From NCBI GenBank assembly GCA_023807065.1, contig JAJJLU010000337.1, forward strand, positions 1 to 64,000: a stretch of 64,000 nucleotides of DNA, read 5' to 3'. Both the position numbers and the translations under genes were made by a program. Source of the stretch: Isotricha intestinalis. Its lineage: Eukaryota; Ciliophora; Litostomatea; Vestibuliferida; Isotrichidae. How positions within the stretch are numbered: position 1 is the first letter of the stretch; the number at the start of each line of letters is the position of its first letter. This document shows, in pieces, positions 41,960-52,122 of the stretch. Under the pieces are notes generated by a model. That model saw nothing but the letters and a program-made list of their open reading frames with translations. It was not told the DNA's origin and did no database searches.

Positions 41960-42313
41960 AGTAAGTTTTTAATGGTAAATTTACAATAATTTTAATTTTT
42001 TTTATTTTTATATATAAAAACATTTAGAAATATAAGTTTGTATATAAAAAAAATTATTATATATTAAATAATAGAAGAATCTTATTTTCTCTGGAGAACA
42101 TGAATTCTCTAATTTCAATTAAAAAAAAATGTTAAGATTAAATAAAACTGTTAAAAATAAATAAATAGAAGATTATAATAACATTTATTCAATAAAAACT
42201 TAAAATTTATTCAAACTTTTAAATTAAAATAATCTATTATTCAATTTAATTATTTAAAGTATATTATTAAAATAAAATATATATAAATAAAAACATATTA
42301 ATTTATTTATTTT
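41960..42313. other. 354-bp gap between convergent genes, nothing recognised
   Basis: A/T-rich spacer between two stop codons. A short less-AT patch near 42090-42115 has an imperfect palindrome around tctctggaga, too small to interpret. Confidence 0.5.
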
Positions 42314-44872
42314 TTATTTTAATTCATTCCTTATAATAACTCTAGGTCCATCTCTAGAAATTTTATTTCTCATTCCATAATTCTTATTATTAAATTTTTC
42401 AATAACATATTTATTATTATTATTAATATTATTATAATTATGATGATTAACATAATTATATTGTAATTGAACTGGAACATTATAGTAATGTCTTTCATTT
42501 CCTTTTCTTTGATATTCAACTTTACCATATAAAACTTTTCTATTTGGATTTACATTTATTTTTTTATATTGGAATATTGGAGCATTATTAATATATCCTT
42601 TATTAAATAAATTTGGATTTGGATTTGAAGGTGGTCTTCTTATTATTTTCTTATTTTCAGATTTATTATTTCTAAAATCTAATAATTTTATATTTTTATT
42701 TATTTCATTTAATTCTCTTTTCTTCTCATTAATTTCTCTTTCTTTTTCTATATATTCATTTATATAATTTCTATTTTTATCAAAGATATTATTATTATTA
42801 TTATTAAAATTCATTCTGTAATTATTATTGTTTCCTATAATTTGATATTGTCTTCCTACTGAATTAGGTCTATTTTGTCCATAATTGAATAAATTATTTT
42901 GTCTTATTTGATTAGAAGAACTTTCTGGACGTTTAATATTCATTTTTATTTGATTATTATTTTTCTCAATTTGTGAAATAGGATTAATTTCATTATTATT
43001 GTTATGATAATGGTAATTAATTTTATTATTATTATTATTTATTTCATGGTTTTTATTTTTCATTATTGGAGAAGATATATATATTTTATTATCTTGAATT
43101 GGTGTTTTTGGAATTAATTTTTTTTCATTGTTATTATCTATAATTAATGGAGTCGATACATTATCTTTTTTTATATTTTCTACATTATTGTTTAATATTA
43201 TTGGCTGATTTTTTGAATTCAATTCTGATTTTTCAAAATTACTATTTGTTTTAATATGTTCACTAATTTTTGTATTATCATTAGTGTCATCAATACTTTT
43301 AATTGAATTCTTCATTATTGTTTTTTTTGTGTTGTAATCAATAATATTATTAAATTTTTGAGCATTTGGTTCTTCTTTACAATTATTTTTTGATTTATTA
43401 TAATAATCATTTTTAATGTTAAAAGTATTTTTTACTTTTGTATTAATTAAATTATTGCTGTGAAGATTACTTTGATTAATATTATTATTATTACTCTGAC
43501 TATTATTATTTCCATGAATATTATTATTATTACTCTGACTAATATTACTTCCATGAATATCATTATTACTGCTCTGACTATTACTTCCATGATTATTATT
43601 ATTACTACTATGACTAATATTACTTCCATTAATATCATTGTTACTGCTCTGACTAATATTACTTCCATGAATATTATTATTACTGTTCTGACTAATATTA
43701 CTTCCATTAATATTATTATTACTACTATGACTAATATTACTTCCATTAATATTATTATTATTTTTCAAATTATTATTATTAAGATTATTTCCTGTAATAC
43801 TATTATTACTAATAATATTGTTTCCATGAATATTATTTGAAATTAAATTATTTTCCTTATTTTTTTCACTTTCCATAATTGATTTATAAAAAGTAGCTTT
43901 TGACATTTCATAATCATCGTTCTTCATCATTTCTTCTTCTCTTATAGTTTTTTCTAAATATCTTTTAGGTAAATTTCTATTAATTTCATTCATATCTTTT
44001 GGTAATTTAATAGTTTTCATCAAAAAAGCTTTTCCACCTCCAATAAATTCATCTTCCTTAAAATTAAAATCTTTAATTTTCTTTTTAACAATATCAGAAT
44101 TTAAAATTTGTTTAACATTAAATCTTTTATCAGGATTAACAACAATCATCATTTTTAAAAGATTTCTTAAATCATTAGAATAATTGAATCCAATATCAAG
44201 ATAATTACCTTTAATAATATTATTATATAATTCTTTAAAATTGGTACCTCTGAAAGGAGGATGTAAAGTGCAAATTTCATAGATAATACATCCAGCACTC
44301 CATATATCACATTTATAATTATAAGGTTTATCTTTCCAAATTTCAGGAGGAGCATAATAAGGAGTTCCAGTTTGAGTATATGCTAAATCATTTTTTGCTA
44401 TTGTTGAAACATTTAAATCTCCAATTTTTAATGTTCCATTTTTTAAAAGAAATAAATTTGCGCTTTTTAAATCTCTATGCATTATTTTATTATTATGTAA
44501 ATATTGAATTCCTTCAAGTAATTGTATTGCCCAATTCCAAATTGTTTTTTCTTCAAATATTAATTTTCGTTTTAAATTATTTCTTATTTTTGATGATATA
44601 TCACCTCCATCTGCATATTCCATTACTATATTTAATGTCTTTGATGCATCATCAAAAAACGCTTCTTTATATCCTATTATATTTTTATGTTTTAATGATG
44701 CTAATAATCGAATTTCATTCAATGCATTTTTTTTATCTTTTTCTCCTAATTTTGACATTGATATTCTCTTCATTGCATAATATTGATTGTCTGATTTCCT
44801 TTGTACTATTTGAACTGAACCAAATGATCCTTTTCCTAAATACTTTCCTAAATAAAAGTCATTTAATGACAT
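42314..44872 (-). CDS. NIMA-related kinase (NEK) with Asn-rich tail
   Basis: An 852-residue protein starting ATGTCA. The N-terminal kinase domain (~5-262) has the glycine loop GKGSFGSV, AMKRISMSK, NEIRLLASLKHKNIIGY, MEYADGGDIS, HRDLKSANLFL, GDLNVST and TQTGTPYYAPPEIW. HRDLKxANxFL and the DLN replacement of DFG are NEK traits. NEKs act at centrosomes, basal bodies and in cilium length control, and ciliates have expanded sets. The non-catalytic tail is ~590 residues, mostly Asn/Ser/Ile low-complexity, with an eight-copy 13-residue repeat (~400-500). The C-terminus (VLYGKVEYQRKGNERHYYNV) is less biased. PYYAPPEIW has Pro where most kinases have Pro-Glu preceded by Ala-Ser/Ala; this is tolerated in NEKs. 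Confidence 0.92.
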   Translation of the reverse strand: MSLNDFYLGKYLGKGSFGSVQIVQRKSDNQYYAMKRISMSKLGEKDKKNALNEIRLLASLKHKNIIGYKEAFFDDASKTLNIVMEYADGGDISSKIRNNLKRKLIFEEKTIWNWAIQLLEGIQYLHNNKIMHRDLKSANLFLLKNGTLKIGDLNVSTIAKNDLAYTQTGTPYYAPPEIWKDKPYNYKCDIWSAGCIIYEICTLHPPFRGTNFKELYNNIIKGNYLDIGFNYSNDLRNLLKMMIVVNPDKRFNVKQILNSDIVKKKIKDFNFKEDEFIGGGKAFLMKTIKLPKDMNEINRNLPKRYLEKTIREEEMMKNDDYEMSKATFYKSIMESEKNKENNLISNNIHGNNIISNNSITGNNLNNNNLKNNNNINGSNISHSSNNNINGSNISQNSNNNIHGSNISQSSNNDINGSNISHSSNNNNHGSNSQSSNNDIHGSNISQSNNNNIHGNNNSQSNNNNINQSNLHSNNLINTKVKNTFNIKNDYYNKSKNNCKEEPNAQKFNNIIDYNTKKTIMKNSIKSIDDTNDNTKISEHIKTNSNFEKSELNSKNQPIILNNNVENIKKDNVSTPLIIDNNNEKKLIPKTPIQDNKIYISSPIMKNKNHEINNNNNKINYHYHNNNNEINPISQIEKNNNQIKMNIKRPESSSNQIRQNNLFNYGQNRPNSVGRQYQIIGNNNNYRMNFNNNNNNIFDKNRNYINEYIEKEREINEKKRELNEINKNIKLLDFRNNKSENKKIIRRPPSNPNPNLFNKGYINNAPIFQYKKINVNPNRKVLYGKVEYQRKGNERHYYNVPVQLQYNYVNHHNYNNINNNNKYVIEKFNNKNYGMRNKISRDGPRVIIRNELK
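43460..43765 (-). repeat. Eight imperfect 39-bp repeats coding NNNIHGSNISQSS
   Basis: In the NEK tail a 13-codon unit repeats about eight times with variants H/N at position 5-6, S/N at 7 and Q/H at 11. One copy has lost a codon. All copies are in frame, showing that unit length is kept by selection or unit-wise slippage. It should not be mistaken for a CRISPR array: there are no spacers. Confidence 0.8.
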
Positions 44873-45336
44873 TTTTTTTTTATTATTTTTATTATTTTTT
44901 TTTGCCTTTTATTTTTTAATTTAAAAGCATTGTTTTTCTTAACCATACCGTTTTTAGTTAAAAATATTTTGGAAAAGGTTTTTCAATTTTTATTAAGAAT
45001 TATTTTTTAATTTATTTTAGATTTATTGTTAAGTAAGATTGTTTGGTATTTTTTAGTTAGGGCAATAATAGAAATTTATTATTTAGTTTTTAAGATAATT
45101 TAGCAGTTATGAAAATAATATTTATTTTCAATTGATTATTTTAACCTAAAAAAGTTTTTTTAAAAATTAACCAAATAATTCATTGAATTAATAAAAAAAA
45201 TTATTTAATTAATATTCATAAAATAAATAAAAAAAAAAATAAGAATTTTAAATAAATTATATAATAGATATTCGAAATAAATAAAATAAAATATAAAAAA
45301 CAAACAAAATAGACTATTTTATTAGAAAAAAAATAA
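44873..45336. other. 464-bp intergenic gap, nothing recognised
   Basis: This is the leader side of the NEK gene and the 3' side of the zinc-finger gene. A/T-rich with T-rich tracts on the plus strand; no RNA gene, repeat or open frame of note. Confidence 0.5.
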
Positions 45337-45957
45337 TTAATAAAACATAGATTCAGCCATAGCTCTTGCTAACATTTCATCTTCATTCATAGAATTTAAC
45401 TCAAAACAATTAATTTTTCTTAATTTCATAATATTTTGAAATTCATGATTTTTTAAATGTTTTCTCATATTCCTCACTAAAAGTAATTGTCCACAAATTT
45501 GACAATAATCACTTCTACTTCCACACATATTTTCATGATCATCAATTAATGTATATGACATACTTTCTCCACAAAATTGACATTCTATTCTTTCTGATTC
45601 TTCTTTTTTTTTTAGTTCTTCTTTTTCTTCTTCTTCTTTTTTTTTTAACATATGTTTTTTTATATGTTCTTCAAATTCTGCTTTTGATATTCCTTTGTTA
45701 CATTCAATACAATATTTTATATTTTCTATACAATATCTTTCATGAAGTAATAATTTCATGTTATCTAATTCTATTTTACAATTTGTACATGTTTTTTTTT
45801 CTTCTTTTAAATGATTTTTTATATGTTCTTCAAATTCTTCTTTTGGAATTCCTTCTTTACATTCATTACAATATTTTATATTTTCTAAACAATATCTTTC
45901 ATGAATTAATATTTTGGACTCTTCTAATTCTTTATGACAATTCAAACACTTTTTCAT
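45337..45957 (-). CDS. Tandem TRAF-like/XAF1-like zinc-finger protein
   Basis: A 206-residue protein with paired zinc modules. Two near-identical blocks (residues ~1-50 and ~55-105) each read CxxC...(L/I)HERYC(L/I)ENIKYC.EC..GI.K.EFEEHIK.H. A Lys/Glu helix (~105-120) follows. A third, diverged block (CQFCGESMSYTLIDDHENMC, then YCQICGQ and HLKNH) spans ~122-172. This C2HC/C2H2 spacing is that of TRAF-type fingers as in XAF1 and TRAFD1, which act as protein-binding scaffolds. The C-terminal DEMLARAMAESMFY resembles a ubiquitin-interacting helix (A-x-A-x-S core), which is an inference. The first two blocks share over 70 percent of residues, so the duplication is recent. Confidence 0.82.
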   Translation of the reverse strand: MKKCLNCHKELEESKILIHERYCLENIKYCNECKEGIPKEEFEEHIKNHLKEEKKTCTNCKIELDNMKLLLHERYCIENIKYCIECNKGISKAEFEEHIKKHMLKKKEEEEKEELKKKEESERIECQFCGESMSYTLIDDHENMCGSRSDYCQICGQLLLVRNMRKHLKNHEFQNIMKLRKINCFELNSMNEDEMLARAMAESMFY

Positions 45958-46291
45958 TTTTCTTTACATTTAACTTTTTTTTTATTTATATATTTTATTT
46001 ACACTAACTTTTTTTGAAAAAATGATTTTGACTTATTATAATGTTCATTAAAATTCTTTTGAAAAAAATAGGGAAACATATTTTTTTTATTTCAAAATAT
46101 TTCTTTAAAGTAAAATTATTTAATAAAAATTTGATACTTTGTTTGTTGTAAAAAAGATATATTATTTTTTTTTTGTGAAATTTTAAATAAACTTTCATTC
46201 CCTTTGTTTAACTGTTATTCTTTATTTATTTTTTTATTTCTTTTATTATTTAATTAAATATTTTCTTTTTTTTTTTTATTTAAATTTAAAA
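45958..46291. other. 334-bp divergent intergenic region, nothing recognised
   Basis: The longest head-to-head spacing among divergent pairs apart from 54834-55226. It contains long T tracts next to the plus-strand start. A 64-codon minus-strand frame (46004-46198) is Phe/Lys-rich and judged spurious. Confidence 0.5.
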
Positions 46292-48589
46292 ATGGAAAAT
46301 GAAAATAAAGACGAAGAATATTCTCCTATTACTGAAGATGATTTACGAGTTGAAGATGTTCCAAAAGAAAAAAAAGAAGAAGAAAAAAAAGAAGAAGAAA
46401 ATAAAAAAAAGGAAAAAACTGCGGAAGAAATATATTGTAATATATTAAATGAATTAAATGAAATAATTCAAATATTTAAAGATGGAGATAAAGATAAACT
46501 TTTATATAATAAATGTGATAATTTTAAAAATAAATATAAAGAAAATATTTTAAAAACTGCAATTCCAATTAATATTGAAAATGAAATTATTGATAAATTA
46601 GAACTATTATATAATGAAGAAAAAATAAAAGAAAAACCAAATCAATTATTTTTAGAATTATTATTTAATTTATTAGAATTTTTACCTTATTTATATCATC
46701 CAAATGAATTTTTAAATGATATTAATTTAAAAACTTTTGATAATCCAGAAGAAGAAAATACAAACTTTTTAGAATTATTTAAATCAATAACTCCAACTGG
46801 AAAAAATAAATTAAATTTATTAATAGATAATTTAATATATTACTTATTTACAAATTATGAAGATATAAAAGCAATTTATATAGAATGTAATTTATTAGAA
46901 AGTTATCCTTCAAGAAGTGTTTATATATCATTTAAATTTATTGCACTTCAATTATTTATGTATAATAAAATGACTATTAATAATATAAATATTAATTTTT
47001 TTAATGAATCTTTAACTAATGTTTCTAAATTACTTTTACAAGAAGCAAGTTATTATAATCAAAAATTTAATAATGAATTTTATAATAATGTTTTTGCAGA
47101 ATTTGATTTTAATGTTGATGATAAAGTAAAGAGAAAATTAAATAATGATGAATTTAAGTTTTTAACAAATAATATTTTCAAATTTCTATATCTCATTATA
47201 AAAACTTATTCTAATCATTTAACTTCTTTTGATTTCACTGATAAAGAAAGTAGAAAAATTTTTTGGATTTTTGTTGATAAACAATTAAAAAATGAAGGAA
47301 TAAATCCAAAAACAGAATTAGAAATAAATATATATACTTTTTATATATTAATATGTTTTTCTCTTGATATTTTATCTTTTATTTATACTAATTTCTTATA
47401 TTTAAATAAAGAATTTACAAGTAAAAATGAATTTCATTTTGAAACAATTGATCCTTTTTTTATATTTGTCAAAAATAATGATTGGAAAAATCCAATATAT
47501 CATTTTGAATTTATAAATTATGTGAAAACTTTTTGTTTAAATTATGTGAATGACATAATAAAATTTATAGAAATATTTTTGTCGTTATGTGATATAAAAG
47601 TAGATAATAAAGAGAAATATGATGAAATATTTAAAAATACATCAAACAATTATTTAATAATAAATCCAGTTAACAGTGTAGGATTAAGTTCATTAATATG
47701 GATAATAGATAAAGAAAATAAATTTAAAAAAACTTACTTTATATATTCTCCATTTTATATTTTTGATATTCATTTACCATTAATTGCAGCTATGTTAAAA
47801 TCAGGTCATAGTTTAAAATATTTAGCAATAGAAACATTAATTAATTTCTGTGAATTTTTTAATAATAAACCAATTGTTTCTGATATGAAAAGTTTAACTC
47901 ATTATTCTTTTGATGATATATTTAATGATGTTTTAGAATTTATTGGAAGTCAAGAACCTGATAATATGAGAAAATATGTTAATTCAAAATTAACTAAAAT
48001 TATCGATTTGTTAAGTAATAATGCTAAATATCAATTTTTTGATTATTTTTGTGAAAATGCTTTAAAAATTTCAGAAGATAATACTATTAATGATGATAAA
48101 ATTTCTTATTTTATTCAAATTATTAAAAATACTATTAATGATAATTTGAAAGATAACAAAAATTTAACTTTTTGGAATGAAGATTTTATTAAGAAAATTA
48201 TTCAAAATTTTGCTTTTAATTATGAAAAAATTTTCATTTTTGAAATTATACAAACTACAAGTCAAGCACTTAATTTTATTGATTTTATCATATTAAAAGA
48301 TAAAAATAATTTTAATGGTAAATTAGGAGTTTATAAAAAAGATTATTTATATTATATAAGAAAAAATTTAAATGAAATTGCAAGTTTAATTGAAAAATTT
48401 GTAAAAAGTACTGAAGAAGAAAAATATAATACTTTAAGACTAAATATAAATGACCAAGATGAAGACACTCACACTAAATTTAAATTAAAAAATAATCAAT
48501 GTTTAATGTTATTAGAATTAATAAACTCAGTAGATAATTTAGTAACAAAAAGTTTAAAAGAATTAGATTCTCAAGAAAATAAAAAATAA
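46292..48589 (+). CDS. Large helical-repeat protein, possibly glomulin/ALF4/Ybp2-like
   Basis: A 765-residue protein. After an acidic, Lys/Glu-rich N-terminus (~1-45) it is helical throughout, like a HEAT/ARM solenoid. The segment NPVNSVGLSSLIWII ... FIYSPFYIFDIHLPLIAAML ... LKYLAIETLINFCEFF (~455-530) resembles the signature of the glomulin/ALF4/Ybp2 family: Leu-Gly-Leu-type helix, 'YSP.Y.F' and a final helix. That family includes human glomulin, an inhibitor of RBX1-cullin ligases, and plant ALF4. I considered a UBE4/Ufd2 ubiquitin factor, but no U-box is present at the C-terminus. No catalytic motif or membrane segment is seen. Treat the family call as tentative; that it is a real gene is certain. 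Confidence 0.6.
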   Translation: MENENKDEEYSPITEDDLRVEDVPKEKKEEEKKEEENKKKEKTAEEIYCNILNELNEIIQIFKDGDKDKLLYNKCDNFKNKYKENILKTAIPINIENEIIDKLELLYNEEKIKEKPNQLFLELLFNLLEFLPYLYHPNEFLNDINLKTFDNPEEENTNFLELFKSITPTGKNKLNLLIDNLIYYLFTNYEDIKAIYIECNLLESYPSRSVYISFKFIALQLFMYNKMTINNININFFNESLTNVSKLLLQEASYYNQKFNNEFYNNVFAEFDFNVDDKVKRKLNNDEFKFLTNNIFKFLYLIIKTYSNHLTSFDFTDKESRKIFWIFVDKQLKNEGINPKTELEINIYTFYILICFSLDILSFIYTNFLYLNKEFTSKNEFHFETIDPFFIFVKNNDWKNPIYHFEFINYVKTFCLNYVNDIIKFIEIFLSLCDIKVDNKEKYDEIFKNTSNNYLIINPVNSVGLSSLIWIIDKENKFKKTYFIYSPFYIFDIHLPLIAAMLKSGHSLKYLAIETLINFCEFFNNKPIVSDMKSLTHYSFDDIFNDVLEFIGSQEPDNMRKYVNSKLTKIIDLLSNNAKYQFFDYFCENALKISEDNTINDDKISYFIQIIKNTINDNLKDNKNLTFWNEDFIKKIIQNFAFNYEKIFIFEIIQTTSQALNFIDFIILKDKNNFNGKLGVYKKDYLYYIRKNLNEIASLIEKFVKSTEEEKYNTLRLNINDQDEDTHTKFKLKNNQCLMLLELINSVDNLVTKSLKELDSQENKK

Positions 48590-48686
48590 AATTAAAACTT
48601 ATAAATAAAAAATATTTAAAAATATATTTAATTATAAAAAAAACAAATTTCTTACATTAAACTATATAAAATAATAAAAATAAAAA

Positions 48687-49079
48687 TTAATCATAATCCT
48701 TAGGAATTCTTTTATCAAAATTAAGAACAGGAGAAGCACCAATATCACAATCATCTAAAACAATATCATTATCTTCTTCTTCTTTCTTTTCGATTTTTTT
48801 TTGTTTTTTCTTTTTATGTTGATGTCTTCTTTTTAAATCCATTAATCCAGAATCAGCTGGAGAAGACATATCCGTTATTCCAGACATTACTTTTAATGTT
48901 TCAACTAATTTTCTTAAATCATGATCTTTTGCATATTCTTCTAAATCCACTCTTAAATCTGGCTCTTTTGTTATTATACATTCTTTCATTGTTTTTCTCT
49001 CTTCATCTGTTATTAATCCTTCTTTCTTACATTGAGTTATTAGTGAAAGAATTTCACTATAAGAATATTTATAATCCAT
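48687..49079 (-). CDS. Small hypothetical charged protein
   Basis: A 130-residue protein. Residues 1-65 form a compact helical piece (SEILSLITQCKKEGLITDEE ... DLRKLVETLKVM) with the spacing of a small helical bundle. A Ser/Pro/Gly segment follows, then a very basic HQHKKKKQKKIEKK stretch that could be a nuclear localisation signal, then an acidic tail (DNDIVLDDCD). I do not recognise it. It lies tail-to-tail with the glomulin-like gene, 97 bp apart. Confidence 0.65.
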   Translation of the reverse strand: MDYKYSYSEILSLITQCKKEGLITDEERKTMKECIITKEPDLRVDLEEYAKDHDLRKLVETLKVMSGITDMSSPADSGLMDLKRRHQHKKKKQKKIEKKEEEDNDIVLDDCDIGASPVLNFDKRIPKDYD

Positions 49080-49324
49080 TTTTTTTATATTTATTTAACA
49101 ATAATCATATTTTTTTTTATTTCAAAATAGTTTTATTTTCTTTTTTTATATATGATAATTAAAAATATTTGAATTAATTAGGAATTAAAAAAAATTTAAA
49201 AGAAATTTAATTTCTTTTATTTAATTATAATTTAATTTAAATCATCTTTAAGATAAAAATCATAATTTAAAATACTGATGATAAAAAAGAAAAAACATTT
49301 ACAAAAAATAATCACATTTAAAAA

Positions 49325-50629
49325 TTACTTTTTAATAAGACAATTGAAAGATTTATAAGAATGATTCATGTTATTATTAATATTTTTATTTAAACCTAAT
49401 TGTCCACTTGATAATCTTATAGTAAAATAACCATTATTATTATTTAAACTTTGATTATGAATAGAATTTCCAGAATTATTAGTATTTAAAACATTTCTAT
49501 AAATCAAAAAATTATTTACAGAACATTTTGAATTCATAAAAAGTGTATTAACATCTCTTTGAGATATATTTAAATTATTTGTAGATTTATTATAAGAATA
49601 ATAATTATTTGATATATTTCTTTTTTCTTTTTTATTATTTACTGGAGTAAAAGTTTGTATTTTTTTTATTGGAGACATATTTCCTTTTTTTAAAGAATTA
49701 TCTTTTAAAATTGAACTTGGAAAACTAAATTCTTGATTTATTTTTTTTGTATGAATATTTCTTTTTTTTTGTATATTACTTAAATTTTTTTTATAAGTAT
49801 AATTATATTGAAAATTATTATTTGTTTTAATTGGACTTTTATTTTCTGAAAATATATTTGATGTTGTGTTTACTTTTGTCATTTTTAAATTTTTTATTGC
49901 ATATTTATTTTCCTTTTTTATACTATCTGAACAATTATTTATAAACAAATTTGAATTACTTATATCATTGAAATTTATATTTATATTTGATTTTGAATTC
50001 ATTTTGTCATTTGATTCTATTTTAGATGTTAATTCATTTATTTTTTTTTGCATTATTTTTTTTGATATTTCATATTCAGAAATTAGTCTTTTTTCTTCTT
50101 CTTCTTTTATTTTCATTATTTCTTCTAATTTATTTAATTCTTTTTTTAAATTCGAATTTTCTGTTCTTAAAATTATTATTTCATTATCTTTTCTATCTGT
50201 AAATATAAATTCACCATTTTCAACAATAACATTTGCTGTTTTTTTTAATTTTTCATATTCGTTATTTTTCTTTTCTAAAATTTTAAATTTATTTTCCATT
50301 AAATCTTTTTGCATCTTATATAATAAATTCATTTTTGTTATATTTCTCAATTGAGATTCATATTTTTGTAATTGAGGTTCATAAATTTTTAAAGCTAAAC
50401 TATTCAAATTATTTATATAATATGTTATTAATTTTTGGAATATGAAAACTAAATCTTCTAATTTTTTTAATTCTATATTTTTATATTTTTCTATTATATT
50501 CTGAATTTCCTTTTTAAATTCATCAAATATTTTATTTGATTCATCAATAAAATTATTTAATGAAAAATTATCTTCTGTAAATTGAAAAAAATCATAAATT
50601 CCATCAGAATAATTTTTATCTTTTATCAT
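49325..50629 (-). CDS. Coiled-coil protein with NGEFIFTDRKDNEIIILR motif
   Basis: A 434-residue protein from the ATG at 50629 (MIKDKNYSDGIY); upstream in-frame codons give a purely hydrophobic stretch without an ATG. The N-terminal ~210 residues are a long coiled coil (FIDESNKIFDEFKKEIQNII ... TENSNLKKELNKLEEIMKIK). In its middle lies NGEFIFTDRKDNEIIILRTE, which is followed by the 'ENSNLKK' coil; I recall this block from coiled-coil families in other ciliates, but that is memory and not a search. The C-terminal half is Asn/Ser/Lys-rich and likely disordered. A structural, cytoskeletal role is the best guess. Confidence 0.72.
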   Translation of the reverse strand: MIKDKNYSDGIYDFFQFTEDNFSLNNFIDESNKIFDEFKKEIQNIIEKYKNIELKKLEDLVFIFQKLITYYINNLNSLALKIYEPQLQKYESQLRNITKMNLLYKMQKDLMENKFKILEKKNNEYEKLKKTANVIVENGEFIFTDRKDNEIIILRTENSNLKKELNKLEEIMKIKEEEEKRLISEYEISKKIMQKKINELTSKIESNDKMNSKSNININFNDISNSNLFINNCSDSIKKENKYAIKNLKMTKVNTTSNIFSENKSPIKTNNNFQYNYTYKKNLSNIQKKRNIHTKKINQEFSFPSSILKDNSLKKGNMSPIKKIQTFTPVNNKKEKRNISNNYYSYNKSTNNLNISQRDVNTLFMNSKCSVNNFLIYRNVLNTNNSGNSIHNQSLNNNNGYFTIRLSSGQLGLNKNINNNMNHSYKSFNCLIKK

Positions 50630-50953
50630 TAATAAAATAAATAATAAAAATATAAACACGTAAAAAAAGTAAACTTTAATTAATAAATAAAAAGATATAA
50701 TAAAAAAACTTAAAAAAATATAAAAAAAAAAACTTTAAACATCATTTAGAATTATTTATTAGTTAAGTAACTTATTTATTTGTAAAGATAATTTTAATAC
50801 TAAATTATTGAAATGAAAGGAAAATAAATTCTATAAAACTTTTAATTAAAAATCACAAATCCAAAAAAAATTCGAATATAAATCTTTTATATTTTTAATT
50901 TTAATTTAAAAAACACCTTAAAAAAAAATAAATAAAACAAAATTAAAAAAAAC
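50630..50953. other. 324-bp intergenic gap, nothing recognised
   Basis: A/T-rich spacer between two minus-strand genes with A-runs and T-runs; no structured element seen. Confidence 0.5.
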
Positions 50954-52045
50954 TCAATCAATTTCAGGTAAATTATTTTTATGTTCTCCATTTTTAACCT
51001 CTTCATTATTAGAAGTAATATTATAATCACTTTTATTTTTAAGAGTACTTTTTTTATTAAATCTATCTAAATCATATTTAGCCCAAACTTTAGTTTCCAT
51101 AATTCTAAATAAATCTTTATAATTTTCTTTATGATCAACTCTTTTAACATTATATTTTTCCATTTTTTCTTTAAAATCATTAATATTATCTTTCAGAGAA
51201 TTAATTTGATTTTGATATTCAATAAATTCAGCATTAATACCACTTTTAATTTTTTTTTGAATATTTTGAATCATAAGTTTTTGTTGCTCTTCTTTTCTTA
51301 ATAAAATTTGGCACATTTTATTCATTCTATTTATTCTACTTGAATCAGAATTAATTAAATCTTTTAAAGTAATTGGTTGTGGATTTTTACTTTCATTTAA
51401 ATATCTTATTAATCCCATTTTATTTGAATTTATTCTTGCACAATTTAAAACATCATCAAAATTTTCTAATTCTGTTTTTGCATGATAAATACTTCTAAAT
51501 TTATTTTCATCTATTCTACTTAATTTATCTTTCATTTTCCTATCTTTTATTATATTTAATTTCATTTTTGTTATTGTTTTATTTGGAATTATATCTCTAA
51601 AAGAATAATATCTTTGATTTAAAAAACCTGAATTTTCACTTTCCATTATTTTTGAATTATTTGTTAATGAAGGAAGTTGAAAATTTGAATCAATAATATT
51701 AGATGATGTATAATTATCTTCATAATTATTTGCAAAACTTTTTGGAAATGATATTTTTGTTGTTGTTAATTTTAATTCTTTTGCTTTTTTTAATTCATTT
51801 GGAGATAAATTTTCTATATCAAAATCAAATTGAGATAAATTTCTTCTTGATTTTCTTGTCTCATTTAATGAAGAATATGTATTTGAATATAAATTTCTAT
51901 TTCGAGATTCTATACTATTTGTTCTTCGATTATATGATGTTAAATTTTTTTTCCCTATTGATTGAGATGATAAAGGATTATATTTATTCATTTCATCTAA
52001 TTCATCTACTACTTCAATTCCATATTTTGTTACTATTACTCTCAT
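50954..52045 (-). CDS. Hypothetical protein with C-terminal coiled coil
   Basis: A 363-residue protein ending in TGA. It begins MRVIVTKYGIEVVDELDEMN, followed by a basic Ser/Asn/Arg-rich disordered region (~25-130). From ~150 to 345 it is helical (KTITKMKLNIIKDRKMKDKL, INRMNKMCQILLRKEEQQKL, IQKKIKSGINAEFIEYQNQI), with a coiled coil at ~255-310. A conserved-looking block MGLIRYLNESKNPQPITLKD sits at ~210-230. No enzyme or metal site is visible. It shares a 77-bp divergent start region with the next gene. Confidence 0.7.
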   Translation of the reverse strand: MRVIVTKYGIEVVDELDEMNKYNPLSSQSIGKKNLTSYNRRTNSIESRNRNLYSNTYSSLNETRKSRRNLSQFDFDIENLSPNELKKAKELKLTTTKISFPKSFANNYEDNYTSSNIIDSNFQLPSLTNNSKIMESENSGFLNQRYYSFRDIIPNKTITKMKLNIIKDRKMKDKLSRIDENKFRSIYHAKTELENFDDVLNCARINSNKMGLIRYLNESKNPQPITLKDLINSDSSRINRMNKMCQILLRKEEQQKLMIQNIQKKIKSGINAEFIEYQNQINSLKDNINDFKEKMEKYNVKRVDHKENYKDLFRIMETKVWAKYDLDRFNKKSTLKNKSDYNITSNNEEVKNGEHKNNLPEID

Positions 52046-52122
52046 TTTTTATAATTTTTTTTTTTTTTTTTAAAAATTTTTTTATTCCTTTTAATTAATT
52101 CTATTGAGTTTAAATTTAAAAT
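52046..52122. promoter_or_regulatory. 77-bp divergent start region
   Basis: Mostly T on the left and A/T on the right, between the starts of two unknown genes. It must contain both leaders; no element is recognisable. Confidence 0.3.

Noticed and set aside
43460..43840. CRISPR-like array in the repeat region of the NEK gene
   Set aside because: Units are directly adjacent without unique spacers and are in frame with the kinase gene.
44380..44919. 179-codon hydrophobic plus-strand frame opposite the NEK kinase
   Set aside because: It is the antisense of the conserved kinase domain; hydrophobic Leu/Phe-rich antisense frames are expected opposite Lys/Asn/Glu-rich genes.
46004..46198. 64-codon minus-strand frame in the intergenic region
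   Set aside because: Phe/Lys/Ile composition of translated A/T-rich spacer, no start context and no recognisable features.
46292..48589. UBE4/Ufd2 ubiquitin elongation factor
   Set aside because: No U-box at the C-terminus, and the recognisable block fits the glomulin/ALF4/Ybp2 pattern better.
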